A program made the translations under genes and the position numbers. DNA of 64,000 nt from an uncultured Pseudomonadota bacterium (GTDB taxonomy: Bacteria; Myxococcota_A; UBA796; GCA-2862545). The stretch covers positions 1 to 64,000 of the forward strand of contig CAJXTB010000012.1 of assembly GCA_913061235.1 (NCBI GenBank), read 5' to 3'. Of the stretch, positions 32,367 through 42,295 are shown one piece after another (position 1 is the stretch's first letter; every line of letters starts with the position of its first letter). The notes below the pieces were generated by a model. It did not search any database. It was not told the origin of the DNA and worked only from the letters and a program-made list of their open reading frames with translations.

Positions 32367-33875
32367 CTAGTGAATCAGACCTGCGTCGCGGAGCACAGCT
32401 GCGCTCGGACGGGTCCATGAAGGGTTGTAGCCGAACAGGTCAAGGGCGTTTTGTCGCCCTAGCCGGTCGTTGAGAATCTCGAAGTGTTCCAACCTCAACA
32501 AGGCAGGGTGTCCCACGCCAACGGCATGTGCCAGGTCGAGCATCTCTTTGCGTAGAGTCTTGATGTAGTTGGCGAAGCGCGCGGCCTTATCGGTGGGGTC
32601 GAGGCCTCGTACGAGCCAGGGCTTGTTGGTGGCCACGCCCGTTGGACAGTGGCCGGTGTGGCACTTTTGTGCCTGGATACAGCCAATCGACAACATGGCT
32701 TCGCGTGCCACCGCAATCATGTCGCAGCCCATTGCCATTGCCAGCACGCCTGGAATGGGGAGGCCGAGCTTGCCCGAGCCAATCCACACGATTCCGTCTT
32801 GCACGCCTCGTTCAGCAAAGCGTCGGTACACCTCTGGGAAGCCCTGTCGAAACGGCAACGCGACGTGGTCTGCAAAGGCTTGGGGGGCGGCGCCTGTTCC
32901 GCCTTCGCCGCCGTCGATTTGAATATGGTCAACGCTGCGGTCTGTGGTGTCGATGAGTTGCGAGAGGTCATCCCAGAAGTCCGTCTGACCCACCGCGGAC
33001 TTGATGCCGACGGGAAGGCCGGTCTGCTCGGCAAGCATCTCTACAAAGTCGAGTAGGCTGCTCGCATCACTAAACGCGCTGTGGCAGGACGGGCTGTACA
33101 CCGTCTGTCCCATGGGCACGCCTCGAATATCAGCGATTTCTCGGGTCACCTTTGAGGCCGGCAACACGCCGCCTTTTCCAGGCTTTGCGCCCTGCGACAG
33201 CTTCACTTCCAGCGCCCGCACATTGAAGCGCTCAACGCGGTCCTTGAGCATGCCGATGTCGAAGCTACCGTCTGTGTTCCGACAGCCAAAGTACCCAGTG
33301 CCAATCTGCCAGATGAGCCCGCCGCCGTGGTCATGGTGCGGTGCGATGCCCCCTTCGCCTGTGTTCTGTAGGCATCCTGCGAGCTTGGCCCCGGTGTTGA
33401 TGGCCCGAACGGCTGCGTGTGACAGCGAGCCGTACGACATGGCAGAGGTGTTGACGATGGACTCGGGGCGGAAGGCATGGCGGCGCTTGCGTGCGCCACC
33501 GAGGACTTTTGCGCAAGACACAACGTCGCTGTCATCGCCGTGCGCGTACGGAAAGGTGGCGTGGCGCAGAATGGTGTAGTTGGGCGAGCCTTCAAGGTCG
33601 TTGTCGGTGCCGAATCCGAAGAGGCTGTTTTCTCCTTTGCTAGATGCGTAGACCCATGTCCTCTCGTCGCGCGAGAAGGGGCGTTCTTCATCATTCATGG
33701 CCACGAAATACTGACGCATCTCAGGGCCGAAACGTTCTAGAAAGTACCGGGCGTGACCGACAACCGGGAAGTTGTGCAGGATGGTGTGCTTTTTTTGCGT
33801 GATGTCGTGCAGCGCGACAACGCTGATGAACACAACAATGGCGACCGCCACTGCGGCGAGAACAACCCAACCCAT
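32367..33875 (-). CDS. FMN-binding glutamate synthase-family protein
   Basis: 502 residues. An N-terminal membrane helix (VVLAAVAVAIVVFISVVAL) is followed by the FMN-binding domain of glutamate synthase: NTSAMSYGSLSHAAVRAIN, NTGEGGIAPHHDHGGG, KLSQGAKPGKGG, IDGGEGGTGAAP. The Cys cluster CIQAQKCHTGHCPTGVAT corresponds to the Fe-S region of GltB. Only the central domain is present, with no amidotransferase domain, so it belongs to the stand-alone membrane-anchored group whose reaction is poorly known. It is divergent from tryptophan 2,3-dioxygenase. Confidence 0.9.
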   Translation of the reverse strand: MGWVVLAAVAVAIVVFISVVALHDITQKKHTILHNFPVVGHARYFLERFGPEMRQYFVAMNDEERPFSRDERTWVYASSKGENSLFGFGTDNDLEGSPNYTILRHATFPYAHGDDSDVVSCAKVLGGARKRRHAFRPESIVNTSAMSYGSLSHAAVRAINTGAKLAGCLQNTGEGGIAPHHDHGGGLIWQIGTGYFGCRNTDGSFDIGMLKDRVERFNVRALEVKLSQGAKPGKGGVLPASKVTREIADIRGVPMGQTVYSPSCHSAFSDASSLLDFVEMLAEQTGLPVGIKSAVGQTDFWDDLSQLIDTTDRSVDHIQIDGGEGGTGAAPQAFADHVALPFRQGFPEVYRRFAERGVQDGIVWIGSGKLGLPIPGVLAMAMGCDMIAVAREAMLSIGCIQAQKCHTGHCPTGVATNKPWLVRGLDPTDKAARFANYIKTLRKEMLDLAHAVGVGHPALLRLEHFEILNDRLGRQNALDLFGYNPSWTRPSAAVLRDAGLIH

Positions 33876-33986
33876 TCCATTCCTCCGACACCGGCTTGGC
33901 CCGGCTACCGGCGCACCCTACCAGTCGGATGTGTTGCACCGACTACACCCTGCGTGGCATGACGTCCGCCACTAACGGAGTACGCC

Positions 33987-35087
33987 TTGCCGACCTACTG
34001 GGACTACCTGAAGCTCGATTCGCTGTTGGACCTACAATCTGGCCTAGAAGAGGACGGAGATGTCGAGCTTCCGGATGAGCTGCACTTCATTGTTGTTCAT
34101 CAGGTGTACGAGCTGTGGTTCAAGCTGACCCTTCGCTCATTGCGACATGGCCGTGACGCCTTGCTCAAACCGACCGTAGACGAGGAGATGGTGCCGGTTG
34201 TTGCCCATCATCTACGCCGCGCAGTGAGCATTCTACACCTCGGAGTTGCGCAGTTTGAGGTCATGGAGACCCTTCAGCCGCAAGACTTTCTCGCGTTTCG
34301 CGACAAGCTGACCGGTAGCTCAGGATTTCAGAGCTTCCAGATGCGCGAGATTGAGATTGTGCTTGGCCTCGAAGCCGCTGAGCGCATTCGATACGGCAAG
34401 GTCGACCCGCTGGAGCACATTCGCTCCATTGGCGAAGACACGCCCGCCACGAGGCTGGCCCGGCACCGGATTGAGACGGCCAGTGCGGAGCCGTCCATGC
34501 GCGAGGCCATGCAAGGGTGGCTGTACCGTACGCCCATTCAGGGAAGCACACCCGACAAGCCCGATGATGCCGAGCGAGTTGCCGAGTTCATCGAGACCTA
34601 TCTCGCTGCGTTGGACGCGCACAATCGTCGTGGTCAGGACAAGTTGCTCAAGACGTTTGCCGACCACAACAAGGAGCAAGTTGAAAAGCGCTTCACGGGC
34701 ATCATCAACACGGCTCGCAACTACTTGAACGCTGTCGACGTTGCAGAGGACGAGCGCGCCGTTCGTCGTCGGGCTCGAGCCGCCATCTTGTTCATTGAGT
34801 CGTACCGAGACCTGCCGTTGCTGTCGTGGCCCCGATTGCTTCTCGACGTCGTCGTTCAGCTTGAAGAGCAGCTTGTTCTTTGGCGGGCGCGACATGCCCG
34901 CATGGTGGAACGTCTCATTGGCCATCGTCCGGGAACCGGCGGCTCGGCGGGTGTGGCTTACCTAGACCAGACAGCGTCCTACCGGATCTTCAAGGATCTA
35001 TGGGCCACACGCACACTGATGCTACCCAAGACGGCGCTGCCTGAACTCATTGATGCTGAGCTGTACGGCTACCACGAGCCGTCGTAA
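33987..35087 (+). CDS. kynA: tryptophan 2,3-dioxygenase
   Basis: 366 residues, heme enzyme opening the indole ring of tryptophan to N-formylkynurenine. Recognised from DELHFIVVHQVYELWFK (distal His), FQSFQMREIEIVLGL, and the proximal-His helix RHARMVERLIGHRPGTGGSAG followed by YLDQT. The start is TTG 33987 with CGGAG about 7 bases upstream. It is longer than many bacterial forms (about 280-300), partly through a central insertion. No other kynurenine-pathway gene is in the window. Confidence 0.92.
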   Translation: MPTYWDYLKLDSLLDLQSGLEEDGDVELPDELHFIVVHQVYELWFKLTLRSLRHGRDALLKPTVDEEMVPVVAHHLRRAVSILHLGVAQFEVMETLQPQDFLAFRDKLTGSSGFQSFQMREIEIVLGLEAAERIRYGKVDPLEHIRSIGEDTPATRLARHRIETASAEPSMREAMQGWLYRTPIQGSTPDKPDDAERVAEFIETYLAALDAHNRRGQDKLLKTFADHNKEQVEKRFTGIINTARNYLNAVDVAEDERAVRRRARAAILFIESYRDLPLLSWPRLLLDVVVQLEEQLVLWRARHARMVERLIGHRPGTGGSAGVAYLDQTASYRIFKDLWATRTLMLPKTALPELIDAELYGYHEPS

Positions 35088-35191
35088 GAGGTGGCTTGTT
35101 GGATAGGGAACCGCAGGAATCTGTGTGAGTTTCAGTCGCCTACAGACACTGAGTCTGTCGACCGACTCTAGACTGCACTACGGTAGGAACG

Positions 35192-36559
35192 ATGTTTCGC
35201 GAACGACTGACATGGCTGCGCGTGTTTCACTTGGGCTCCGATGTGGTGGCCTTGGTGGTCGCACTCGTTGTGGTGGCGTTTCTTCGTGGGCAGGTCGGCG
35301 CTTGGTGGCCTTTCGACGTCGTTCCTGGGCAACAGATCCTTCAGAAGGTCGCCGTCTCCGACCAGCTGTCGCTCACTTGGATGCTGGTTCCGGCCTGGCT
35401 TGTGGTTCTGGGCTGGCGTGGACGCTACCGCCGACTGCCGCTTGGAGCGGACTCCGCGCGATGGATGTCGCTACTGTGGAGCTCGCTACTGGCCATGCTT
35501 GCCTTTGTAGGGCTGGTCTTCCTGCTGCGTGTTGACACCGTCTCTCGTACCGTCGTCACCGGCTTTGCGTTGGGGGCCATTCCGGCTCTGTGGGTGTCTC
35601 AGCGCATTGCTTTGGCGGTGGCACGTCGGTTCGGGCATTCCCTCAGACTGCGCGTCATTGGCCCATCTAGTGATGCCGCCCCGTTGTTTGATGCGTTGGC
35701 CTCTCACCCCGAGTGGGGTGTGCAGATCATTGGCCGGGACGACGTTCCAGGGCCCGGAGTGGCAGACGACGTAGACGAGGTCGTGGTGGTGGGGTCGCTG
35801 CCGTCGGCGGACCTCGCGGCACTTGCGGCATCCTGTGAAGAGGTCGGTGTTCCGCTGTCGGTTCAGGCGAACTTCCTCGGTACGCGCATCGCGCGGGCGA
35901 GCGTTCGGGACCTCGATGGCACCGCTCTGCTCACCTTCACAACGACTCCCACTCGGAGCGCTGAGCTAGCAGTCAAGCGCGTCCTAGACATCGTGGGGGC
36001 GTGCTTAGGGCTTGTGGTCTCGGCACCGTTGTTCGCGCTTCTTGCCGTGTTGGTTCGCTTGGATGATGGCGGGCCGGTGTTCTACGTTCAAGAGCGCGTA
36101 GGGCGGTATGGCCGACGTTTTCGCATGCTTAAGCTGCGCACAATGGGGGTAGGAGCGGATGCTCAGCGTGCTGCGTTGGCGGGCCAGAGCGATGTGGAGG
36201 GTCCGGCGTTTAAGATGGACAACGACCCTCGAATCACCCGCGTCGGACGGTTCCTGCGTCGCAGCAGCCTGGATGAACTACCGCAGCTGGTCCATGTGTT
36301 GCGGGGGGACATGAGTCTTGTCGGTCCCCGTCCCCCATTGCCAGAAGAAGTCGACCAGTACGCGCGCTGGCAGCGGCGTCGGTTGTCTATGCGTCCCGGT
36401 CTCACCGGCTTGTGGCAGGTGACCGCGCGCGATGAGCCGGACGTCGCACGCTGGATAGCCCTGGACTTGCAGTACATTGATCAGTGGTCGCTGGCTGGAG
36501 ATATCCAGTTGCTCTTGCGGACCGTTCCAGCTGTGATCTCAGGAAGAGGTGCGCGATGA
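35192..36559 (+). CDS. polyprenyl-phosphate sugar-1-phosphate transferase
   Basis: 455 residues, the WbaP/WcaJ-type initiating transferase for exopolysaccharide or O-antigen. Four N-terminal membrane helices span about 13-140. A nucleotide-binding-like CoA-fold domain follows, then the catalytic bacterial sugar transferase domain (about 260-455). The latter has [68 protein letters not shown] and [15 protein letters not shown]. The sugar is unknown. No glycosyltransferase cluster surrounds it. It overlaps the next gene by 4 bases. Confidence 0.93.
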   Translation: MFRERLTWLRVFHLGSDVVALVVALVVVAFLRGQVGAWWPFDVVPGQQILQKVAVSDQLSLTWMLVPAWLVVLGWRGRYRRLPLGADSARWMSLLWSSLLAMLAFVGLVFLLRVDTVSRTVVTGFALGAIPALWVSQRIALAVARRFGHSLRLRVIGPSSDAAPLFDALASHPEWGVQIIGRDDVPGPGVADDVDEVVVVGSLPSADLAALAASCEEVGVPLSVQANFLGTRIARASVRDLDGTALLTFTTTPTRSAELAVKRVLDIVGACLGLVVSAPLFALLAVLVRLDDGGPVFYVQERVGRYGRRFRMLKLRTMGVGADAQRAALAGQSDVEGPAFKMDNDPRITRVGRFLRRSSLDELPQLVHVLRGDMSLVGPRPPLPEEVDQYARWQRRRLSMRPGLTGLWQVTARDEPDVARWIALDLQYIDQWSLAGDIQLLLRTVPAVISGRGAR

Positions 36560-37395
36560 TCTGGCTTGTAGCCCTTGCTTTGGCGTCAGACCCCGTGGTG
36601 GTCGACGTTGAGTTGGACGAGATCAGCGGCATGGAGACACGCTCGGCAGGTGGATTCTGGGTGGTCGAGGACAGCGGCAACAGCTCTGCGGTGTTCGCCG
36701 TCGGACCCAACGGCGAGGCTGTGGGGGCTGCTCACATTGTCGGCCAAGCCAACCGTGACTGGGAAGACCTCAGCAGCTACCGAGACGCGTCAGGCCGTCG
36801 AATGCTGCTCATCGCTGACACAGGTGACAATGACTCCGAGTACGCCGAGACCTTCTTGCTTTCGGTTGCTGAAGACCGTGTTGAACAGGGTATCCGCGGA
36901 GGTGGGGTTGTTGCCGAGCACGTGTGGCAGGTGCGCTTACCGTGTGGGGCGGTAGACATTGAAGCGGTGGCGGTGCATCCAACACATCGTGTGGTGTACC
37001 TGCTCACCAAGCGCGAGTCGCCGCCGGTCCTTTGGGCCTTTTCGTTGGACGAGGGTACGGATGCGCGTCGAATTGGCGACGTTGCCATTCCACCGGCTAG
37101 CTCCGGTCAGCGCGCCGCTGACCTTGTCTTTGGACACACGGCGAACTGGCCGACGGCCATGGACTTCACGGCTGACGGCTCGGAGCTGGTGGTCCAGACC
37201 TATACGGATGCCTGGCGGCTGGCAGTGGGGAACGACGGCGTGCCCATCACCTCTGCGGTGCTGCGCATGCCCGTCCCGAAGCTGCGTCAGACCGAGTCGG
37301 CGTGTGCATCCGAAGACGGCGGATGGTGGGTGACGAGCGAGCATGTTCCGGCTCCGTTGGTTCGCGTCCCCCTCTCGGTCGTGCCACAACGGTAG
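36556..37395 (+). CDS. secreted beta-propeller-like protein
   Basis: 279 residues from ATG 36556, which overlaps the transferase stop (ATGA). The first residues [11 protein letters not shown] form a short signal peptide. The repeated blade-like pattern (SGGMETRS-type turns, NRDWEDLSSYRDASGRR, MLLIADTGDNDSEYAE, HRVVYLLTKRE) resembles a family of exported six-bladed propellers, whose DWED and DTGDN motifs I recognise. The function of that family is not settled. Co-translation with a surface-polysaccharide enzyme suggests an envelope role (inference). Confidence 0.75.
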   Translation: MIWLVALALASDPVVVDVELDEISGMETRSAGGFWVVEDSGNSSAVFAVGPNGEAVGAAHIVGQANRDWEDLSSYRDASGRRMLLIADTGDNDSEYAETFLLSVAEDRVEQGIRGGGVVAEHVWQVRLPCGAVDIEAVAVHPTHRVVYLLTKRESPPVLWAFSLDEGTDARRIGDVAIPPASSGQRAADLVFGHTANWPTAMDFTADGSELVVQTYTDAWRLAVGNDGVPITSAVLRMPVPKLRQTESACASEDGGWWVTSEHVPAPLVRVPLSVVPQR

Positions 37396-37422
37396 GATGC
37401 TCGCGAACCGAGGAGACTCGTT

Positions 37423-38973
37423 GTGAACGCATCTTGGCCCGCCGCTGGAAGCCCTGAAGAAGCCGCTGCTTGGCAAGCCCTCGTCGCCCGTACTCCAGCT
37501 CTGTTCAGAGCGTTGTCGGACGAGCGTGTACCGCAGACGGTCGTGATTGTGCCGTCGCTGTCCATGGACCCTGGAGAGCTGGCTAAGATCAAGGGGGTTC
37601 ACCACTACGAAGAGCGTATGTTGGTGAACTTGATGCTCTTGCGTCAACCCAGAACGAAGCTGGTATATGTGACGAGCCAGCAGCTACATCCCACGGTGGT
37701 TGACTACTACCTGGCGATGCTGAGTGGGGTTCCGAGTTCCCACGCGCGCCAGCGGCTTGTGATGCTCGATTGTGCGGATGCGTCCAGCCAATCGCTGTCA
37801 GAAAAGGTGCTTGCACGCCCGCGCTTGATGCAGCGTATCCAGCGTGAAATCATGGATTTTGACCACGCCCATATGGTGTGTTTCAACAGCACGGCGGCAG
37901 AGCGAACCCTGGCGGTAAGGCTGGGCATTCCGCTGAATAGCGTCGACCCGCAACACAACCACCTTGGAACCAAGAGTGGGTGTCGGCAGATTTTCCGGGA
38001 AGCCGGCATCTTGTTGCCGGAAGGTTTCGAACGGCTGAGTACCCCCGATGACATTGCCCGTTCCTTGGCGTCGCTCAAGAAATCGGACGCGACCCGGCGG
38101 CGCGCCGTTGTGAAGCTGAACGAGGGCTTCTCCGGAGAAGGAAACGCGCTTTTCTACTTTGACGACGACGACAGCAGCTACAGCGAGACGGAGCTGGCCA
38201 AACGCCTTCTGGACCGCCTGCCGACCGGACTTCGGTACGAGGCAGCGACAGAAAACTGGGACAGCTTCAGCACGAAGTATGCCCACATGCAGGGGGTTGT
38301 GGAGTCCTTTGTCGAAGGGGAAGACAAGCGCTCGCCGTCGGTCCAGTGCCGGGTGAATGCGCTTGGACAACCGCAAGTCATCAGCACGCACGACCAGGTC
38401 CTGGGCGGACCGAGTGGCCAAGTCTTCTTGGGCTGCACGTTTCCAGCCGCCGAAGCGTATCGGTTGGACATTCAGCGTTCGGGGGCCAAGGTCGCTCAGG
38501 TGCTGGCCGACCGAGGTGTCATTGGACGATTCGCAGTCGACTACGTCTCTGTACCCGACGGTAGGGGTGGGTTCGACCACTACGCGATTGAGGTGAACCT
38601 GCGTAAGGGCGGCACGACGCATCCTTTTCTGACGTTGAAGTTTTTGACCGCGGGTAGCCTGGACCTCGAAACTGGGCTTTTTATCGCGCCAAACGGGCAG
38701 CCTAAGTACTACTTCGCCACGGATACTATCCAAGAGGACCGGTACAAGGGGTTGCGCCCGGACGACCTTGTGGACATCTCGGTGTACCACCGGTTGCACT
38801 TTCACGGGCCAACACAGCGTGGTGTGGTGTTTCACCTCATCGGAGCGCTGTCGCAGTACGGCAAGGTCGGCATCGTCGCCATTGGCGACAACCCCCAACA
38901 GGCGAAGTTCCTGTACAAACAGACGCTCCAAGTGCTCGATGAAGCAACTGGGCGCCGAGGACGCGGACAGTGA
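37423..38973 (+). CDS. ATP-grasp protein related to peptide ligase PGM1
   Basis: 516 residues from GTG 37423 (GAGGAG upstream). The N-terminal pre-ATP-grasp part contains HHYEERMLVNLMLLRQPR, LVYVTSQQLHPTVVDYYL and GVPSSHARQRLVML, characteristic of proteins related to the pheganomycin peptide ligase. The ATP-grasp part has RAVVKLNEGFSGEGNALF (ATP loop) and YAIEVNLRKGGTTHPF (metal ligands). PGM1 joins an amino-acid carboxylate to a peptide amine. The substrate here is unknown and no precursor peptide is visible. The stop overlaps the FtsH start by 4 bases (GTGA), an unexpected pairing. Confidence 0.85.
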   Translation: MNASWPAAGSPEEAAAWQALVARTPALFRALSDERVPQTVVIVPSLSMDPGELAKIKGVHHYEERMLVNLMLLRQPRTKLVYVTSQQLHPTVVDYYLAMLSGVPSSHARQRLVMLDCADASSQSLSEKVLARPRLMQRIQREIMDFDHAHMVCFNSTAAERTLAVRLGIPLNSVDPQHNHLGTKSGCRQIFREAGILLPEGFERLSTPDDIARSLASLKKSDATRRRAVVKLNEGFSGEGNALFYFDDDDSSYSETELAKRLLDRLPTGLRYEAATENWDSFSTKYAHMQGVVESFVEGEDKRSPSVQCRVNALGQPQVISTHDQVLGGPSGQVFLGCTFPAAEAYRLDIQRSGAKVAQVLADRGVIGRFAVDYVSVPDGRGGFDHYAIEVNLRKGGTTHPFLTLKFLTAGSLDLETGLFIAPNGQPKYYFATDTIQEDRYKGLRPDDLVDISVYHRLHFHGPTQRGVVFHLIGALSQYGKVGIVAIGDNPQQAKFLYKQTLQVLDEATGRRGRGQ

Positions 38974-40841
38974 GCGAAGAATCCCCCCAAAGCCCCATGA
39001 TGCGCTGGATGCCTGTGGTGCTTCTGGTGCTCGTTGGCGCGTTGCTGATGAGCATGTTGTGGCGAGCCATTCCGGTCGGCGGGGAGGACGTCACCTGGTC
39101 GGAGCTCAAGACGCTTGTCGCTGAAGACCAGATCGACTCCCTCGTGTTCGATGGTGTGCTCGTCGTAGCGACGCCCAAAGACGACACTGCTGACGCCCCC
39201 AAGCGCTACACAACGGCCCGGGTGCTGGCAGACGAGACCTTTGTGCCGCTCTTGGATGCCCACGCCGTCAGCTACAAGGCCACGCCCCCGAGCGGATGCG
39301 GCGAAGCCAGCGTGCTCATCTTGATGCTTCCTATGCTTGGCTTGTTCGTCTTCTTCATGATGTTCAGCCGCCGTGACCCTTCCAGCGCAGGTGCCGCAGC
39401 GTTCGGTCGGTCATCGGCAAAGTTGGCCCCAGAAGAGGGGACCGGTGTCACCTTTGCAGATGTCGCGGGTGTGGATGAAGCCGCAGCTGAGCTGCTTGAG
39501 ATTGTCAGCTTCCTCAAGACTCCGGAGCGGTTCACCACTCTTGGGGGACGCCCGCCAAAGGGTGTTCTTCTGATGGGACCGCCGGGTACAGGAAAGACCC
39601 TGCTGGCGCGAGCCGTGGCTGGAGAGGCCGGTGTGCCCTTCTTCAGCATCTCGGGTTCCGCCTTTGTGGAGATGTTCGTGGGTGTTGGAGCCGCGCGAGT
39701 GCGCGACTTGTTCAAGACAGCCACCGAGTACGCCCCGTGCATCATCTTTATCGATGAGCTCGATGCCGTTGGTAAGACCCGTAGTGGTGGATCGGTCGGC
39801 AACGACGAGCGTGAACAAACACTCAACCAGCTTCTCGTTGAGATGGACGGGTTCGACAACCGCATGGGCATCATCGTCATGGCGGCGACCAACCGGCAAG
39901 AGACCTTGGACAGCGCCTTGTTGCGCCCCGGACGCTTTGACCGGCAGGTGTCTGTCGACCGTCCCAACCTCAAGGGCCGCTTGGATATTCTGAAGGTTCA
40001 CGCCAAGAAGGTGAAGGTGTCAGAGGCGTTGGACATGAACGTCATTGCCCAGCTCACCTCTGGATTTGCCGGTGCAGACCTTGCAAATGCCCTCAATGAA
40101 GCTGCGTTGCTAGCGGCCCGCCGGGAAGCGACTGCCATTGAGCTTGAAGACGTTCAAGAGGCCATTGAGCGTGTTGTGGGTGGCCTTGAGCGCAAGAGCC
40201 GCCGACTGTCCGACCCCGAAAAACGCGTGGTTGCGTACCATGAGTGCGGCCACGCCATCACCGCAGCCGCGAGCCCAGGTGCCATGGCCGTACAGAAGGT
40301 CAGCATCATTCCCCGCGGTGTCGCGGCTCTCGGATACACCTGGTACAACCCCCAAGAAGACAAGTACCTGAGCAGTAAGACTGATCTGTTGAACCAGATC
40401 ACCGGCCTGTACGGTGGGCGTGCCGCAGAGGAGATTGTCATCGGAGACGTCACCAACGGCGCGAGCGATGACATCCGTCGTGCCACGGGCATTGCTCGTC
40501 AGATGGTCACGCGATTCGGCATGAGCAGGCTTGGCGCTATTGAGTTCGCGGGCGAAGCGAACAATGCGCTGGGCATGCCCCAGGGCTTGGCCGGTGGGGC
40601 GTCCTCTGCTGGAACCGCAGAGGCGGTTGAGGGGGAGGTGCGCGGCATTTTGGAGCGCTGCCACAACCGTGCGCGTCAGATCTTGCTCGACAACCGTGTG
40701 TTGCTCGAAGAGATGACCCTCCATCTTCTGGAGACGGAAGTATTGGAGGGCCAGCTCATGGAGACGTTCTTGAGCCGGGTGACCCACGCCGATGACATGG
40801 CTGAGCGACCCATCACAGAGACGGAAGAGTTTCGCCTGTAG
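38970..40841 (+). CDS. ftsH: ATP-dependent zinc metalloprotease FtsH
   Basis: 623 residues. Two membrane helices (about 12-32 and 113-133) flank a short periplasmic domain. The AAA+ part has Walker [14 protein letters not shown], the pore motif [13 protein letters not shown], Walker [13 protein letters not shown] and [24 protein letters not shown]. The zinc site reads HECGH instead of the usual HEAGH, with [11 protein letters not shown] later providing the third ligand region. FtsH degrades membrane and short-lived cytoplasmic proteins such as RpoH. It starts at GTG inside the stop of the ATP-grasp gene. Confidence 0.96.
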   Translation: MSEESPQSPMMRWMPVVLLVLVGALLMSMLWRAIPVGGEDVTWSELKTLVAEDQIDSLVFDGVLVVATPKDDTADAPKRYTTARVLADETFVPLLDAHAVSYKATPPSGCGEASVLILMLPMLGLFVFFMMFSRRDPSSAGAAAFGRSSAKLAPEEGTGVTFADVAGVDEAAAELLEIVSFLKTPERFTTLGGRPPKGVLLMGPPGTGKTLLARAVAGEAGVPFFSISGSAFVEMFVGVGAARVRDLFKTATEYAPCIIFIDELDAVGKTRSGGSVGNDEREQTLNQLLVEMDGFDNRMGIIVMAATNRQETLDSALLRPGRFDRQVSVDRPNLKGRLDILKVHAKKVKVSEALDMNVIAQLTSGFAGADLANALNEAALLAARREATAIELEDVQEAIERVVGGLERKSRRLSDPEKRVVAYHECGHAITAAASPGAMAVQKVSIIPRGVAALGYTWYNPQEDKYLSSKTDLLNQITGLYGGRAAEEIVIGDVTNGASDDIRRATGIARQMVTRFGMSRLGAIEFAGEANNALGMPQGLAGGASSAGTAEAVEGEVRGILERCHNRARQILLDNRVLLEEMTLHLLETEVLEGQLMETFLSRVTHADDMAERPITETEEFRL

Positions 40842-40848
40842 TCGTTGA

Positions 40849-41100
40849 CTAGCCAGCAATTTCACAGATGTTGAGTGTGTCGGCGTGGTCTTGTGCCGTC
40901 GACCCCTCAGCCACGTCTTCGTTGTACACGATTTCGTCCGTGGCAATGTCCTGAACGTACAGGATGTGCCGACCAAGGTCGTAGTCCATGTCTGCGACGA
41001 GCCGGCGGCCGCACTGTTCGACGAGAACCTCAGGCTGGTCGGTGTAGTCGACATCGGTGTTGGGAGACTGCATGAGAGCGGCGAGAACGAAGGGGAGCAT
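40849..41100 (-). CDS. small possibly exported protein
   Basis: 83 residues. AGGAGG lies 5 bases before the ATG at 41100, a near-perfect ribosome binding site, which makes this a real gene despite its size. MLPFVLAALM is a very short hydrophobic start, perhaps a minimal signal. The rest is acidic with two Cys (VEQCGRRL, NICEIAG) that could form a disulfide. Family unknown. It ends 8 bases from the FtsH stop, tail to tail. Confidence 0.7.
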   Translation of the reverse strand: MLPFVLAALMQSPNTDVDYTDQPEVLVEQCGRRLVADMDYDLGRHILYVQDIATDEIVYNEDVAEGSTAQDHADTLNICEIAG

Positions 41101-41252
41101 GAATACCTCCTGGGTACTCTCCCTTGTGCAGGCTCCGTGCCAACTCTCGGTGGCGATAGTGCCAGGTTTTGCTTGTATTCACATACTTTGTATCTGCTAA
41201 TCAGAGCGTTCGGTTTTCGCGAGTGTGTAGGTTTCTCTCGACAGTTCACATC

Positions 41253-41272
41253 GACCGCCTGTATAGGCGGTC
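41253..41272 (+). promoter_or_regulatory. perfect inverted repeat touching the start codon of a lipoprotein gene
   Basis: GACCGCC (41253-41259) and GGCGGTC (41266-41272) form a 7-bp dyad with a 6-base loop. The next base is the A of the ATG at 41273. No Shine-Dalgarno sequence is visible apart from GGCGG inside the stem, which would be sequestered. It may be a translational switch, an operator, or part of a leaderless-type start. An AT-rich stretch at 41160-41205 is the probable promoter. Confidence 0.5.
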
Positions 41273-42238
41273 ATGCTCATCTCCAGACTTGCTGTTGTCG
41301 TCCCGTTGTTCGCTCTTGCAGGCTGTTGGCCGTACTTGGGAGGGCCTTACGAGGACTACGTGGACGGCGAGGGGTCTGACGATCTGGATACGTCCGACAG
41401 GGACACATCCGACCGGGACACGTCTGACCGAGACACATCCGACCGCGACACATCCGACCGCGACACGGATGACCCGGATAGCGACGTCGTCGGAGATGGT
41501 CCGACGCTCTTTGGGGTGGTCGCTTCTATTCAGTATATGGGTGGTTACTGGGGGCAGGACGCCGATATTGGCCTTCAGTCCGCGTTCATCGGGGCGGGGG
41601 CTACAGGGCTAGGTTGGACGTATGGATCGACATTCGCCGCAGTCGGGGAGTGTTCCGGAGGGTCCAGCCTTTTTCAGGATTCGAGTTCAATGACGATTGA
41701 CGCGGGGCTTCCCAATTCCGTCAGCGTTGGTGTGGCCGGCCAATCTATGAGTCTGACCCCTTGGGATGATGACCCCAATGTGCGGGTTGGGGGCACCTCA
41801 GAGTCGACTACGCCACCGTTCAATGCGTCGGTAGACATCAATACAAGCGTAGATGACGGCAGCGTAAACGGTGTCTTGACCCGAATGCCGGGAGACTTCA
41901 CCTGGAGTGAGCCGGATATCGATGGCGAGAGCATCTTCGTCTACCCGCGTGAGCCTTTCAATGTCTTGTGGTCGGGCACAGGCAACGACACTGTTGTTGC
42001 CACCTTCTTGTTCCAGGATGGAGACTTTCAGATTCTCGGCGGAGGGGTCTGTACTGTTGCGGGTGGAGGGTTCTCCATCAATGCCACTGAGGCCCCGGTT
42101 GGGACGGAGTTCATTGAACTGCGTTTGGAGCGGATTACAGAGTACAGCGGATTGATATCGGGCAGTGGTGGTGTGGAATCCGTGGTCGCAGGCTCACTGG
42201 CAAAGCGCGGCTACATTGCGCTTGAGGCTGAGGAGTAG
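41273..42238 (+). CDS. lipoprotein with DTSDR repeat linker (paralog 1)
   Basis: 321 residues. The signal ends in lipobox ALAGC, followed by WPYLGGPYEDYV, a segment shared with the next gene. An acidic linker contains five copies of DTSDR and one DTDDP. The C-terminal 240 residues look like a mainly beta domain (SLTPWDDDPNVRVGG, LTRMPGDFTWSEPDIDGE) shared with the next gene. The long charged linker would hold that domain away from the membrane. Function unknown. Only a dyad and no free ribosome site precedes the ATG. Confidence 0.8.
   Translation: MLISRLAVVVPLFALAGCWPYLGGPYEDYVDGEGSDDLDTSDRDTSDRDTSDRDTSDRDTSDRDTDDPDSDVVGDGPTLFGVVASIQYMGGYWGQDADIGLQSAFIGAGATGLGWTYGSTFAAVGECSGGSSLFQDSSSMTIDAGLPNSVSVGVAGQSMSLTPWDDDPNVRVGGTSESTTPPFNASVDINTSVDDGSVNGVLTRMPGDFTWSEPDIDGESIFVYPREPFNVLWSGTGNDTVVATFLFQDGDFQILGGGVCTVAGGGFSINATEAPVGTEFIELRLERITEYSGLISGSGGVESVVAGSLAKRGYIALEAEE
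41387..41476 (+). repeat. 15-base tandem repeat coding for DTSDR
   Basis: Six consecutive 15-base units, starting at 41387, 41402, 41417, 41432, 41447 and 41462. The consensus is GACACATCCGACCGC. Units 4 and 5 are identical, and the last is diverged. The unit is a multiple of three, so copy-number change would alter the linker length without shifting frame. Confidence 0.9.
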
Positions 42239-42295
42239 CGTGTTTAGTCCGCTGTTTGTGTGGCGGATGCGTGACTGAACTGGCTAGAACGGGAC

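Noticed and set aside
37798-38931. Long minus-strand frame opposite the ATP-grasp gene (377 codons)
   Set aside because: The plus strand encodes clear ATP-grasp motifs over the same span; the antisense translation is low-complexity and unsupported.
41387-41476. Tandem repeats considered as a CRISPR array
   Set aside because: Units are directly adjacent 15-mers without spacers and lie in frame inside a lipoprotein gene.
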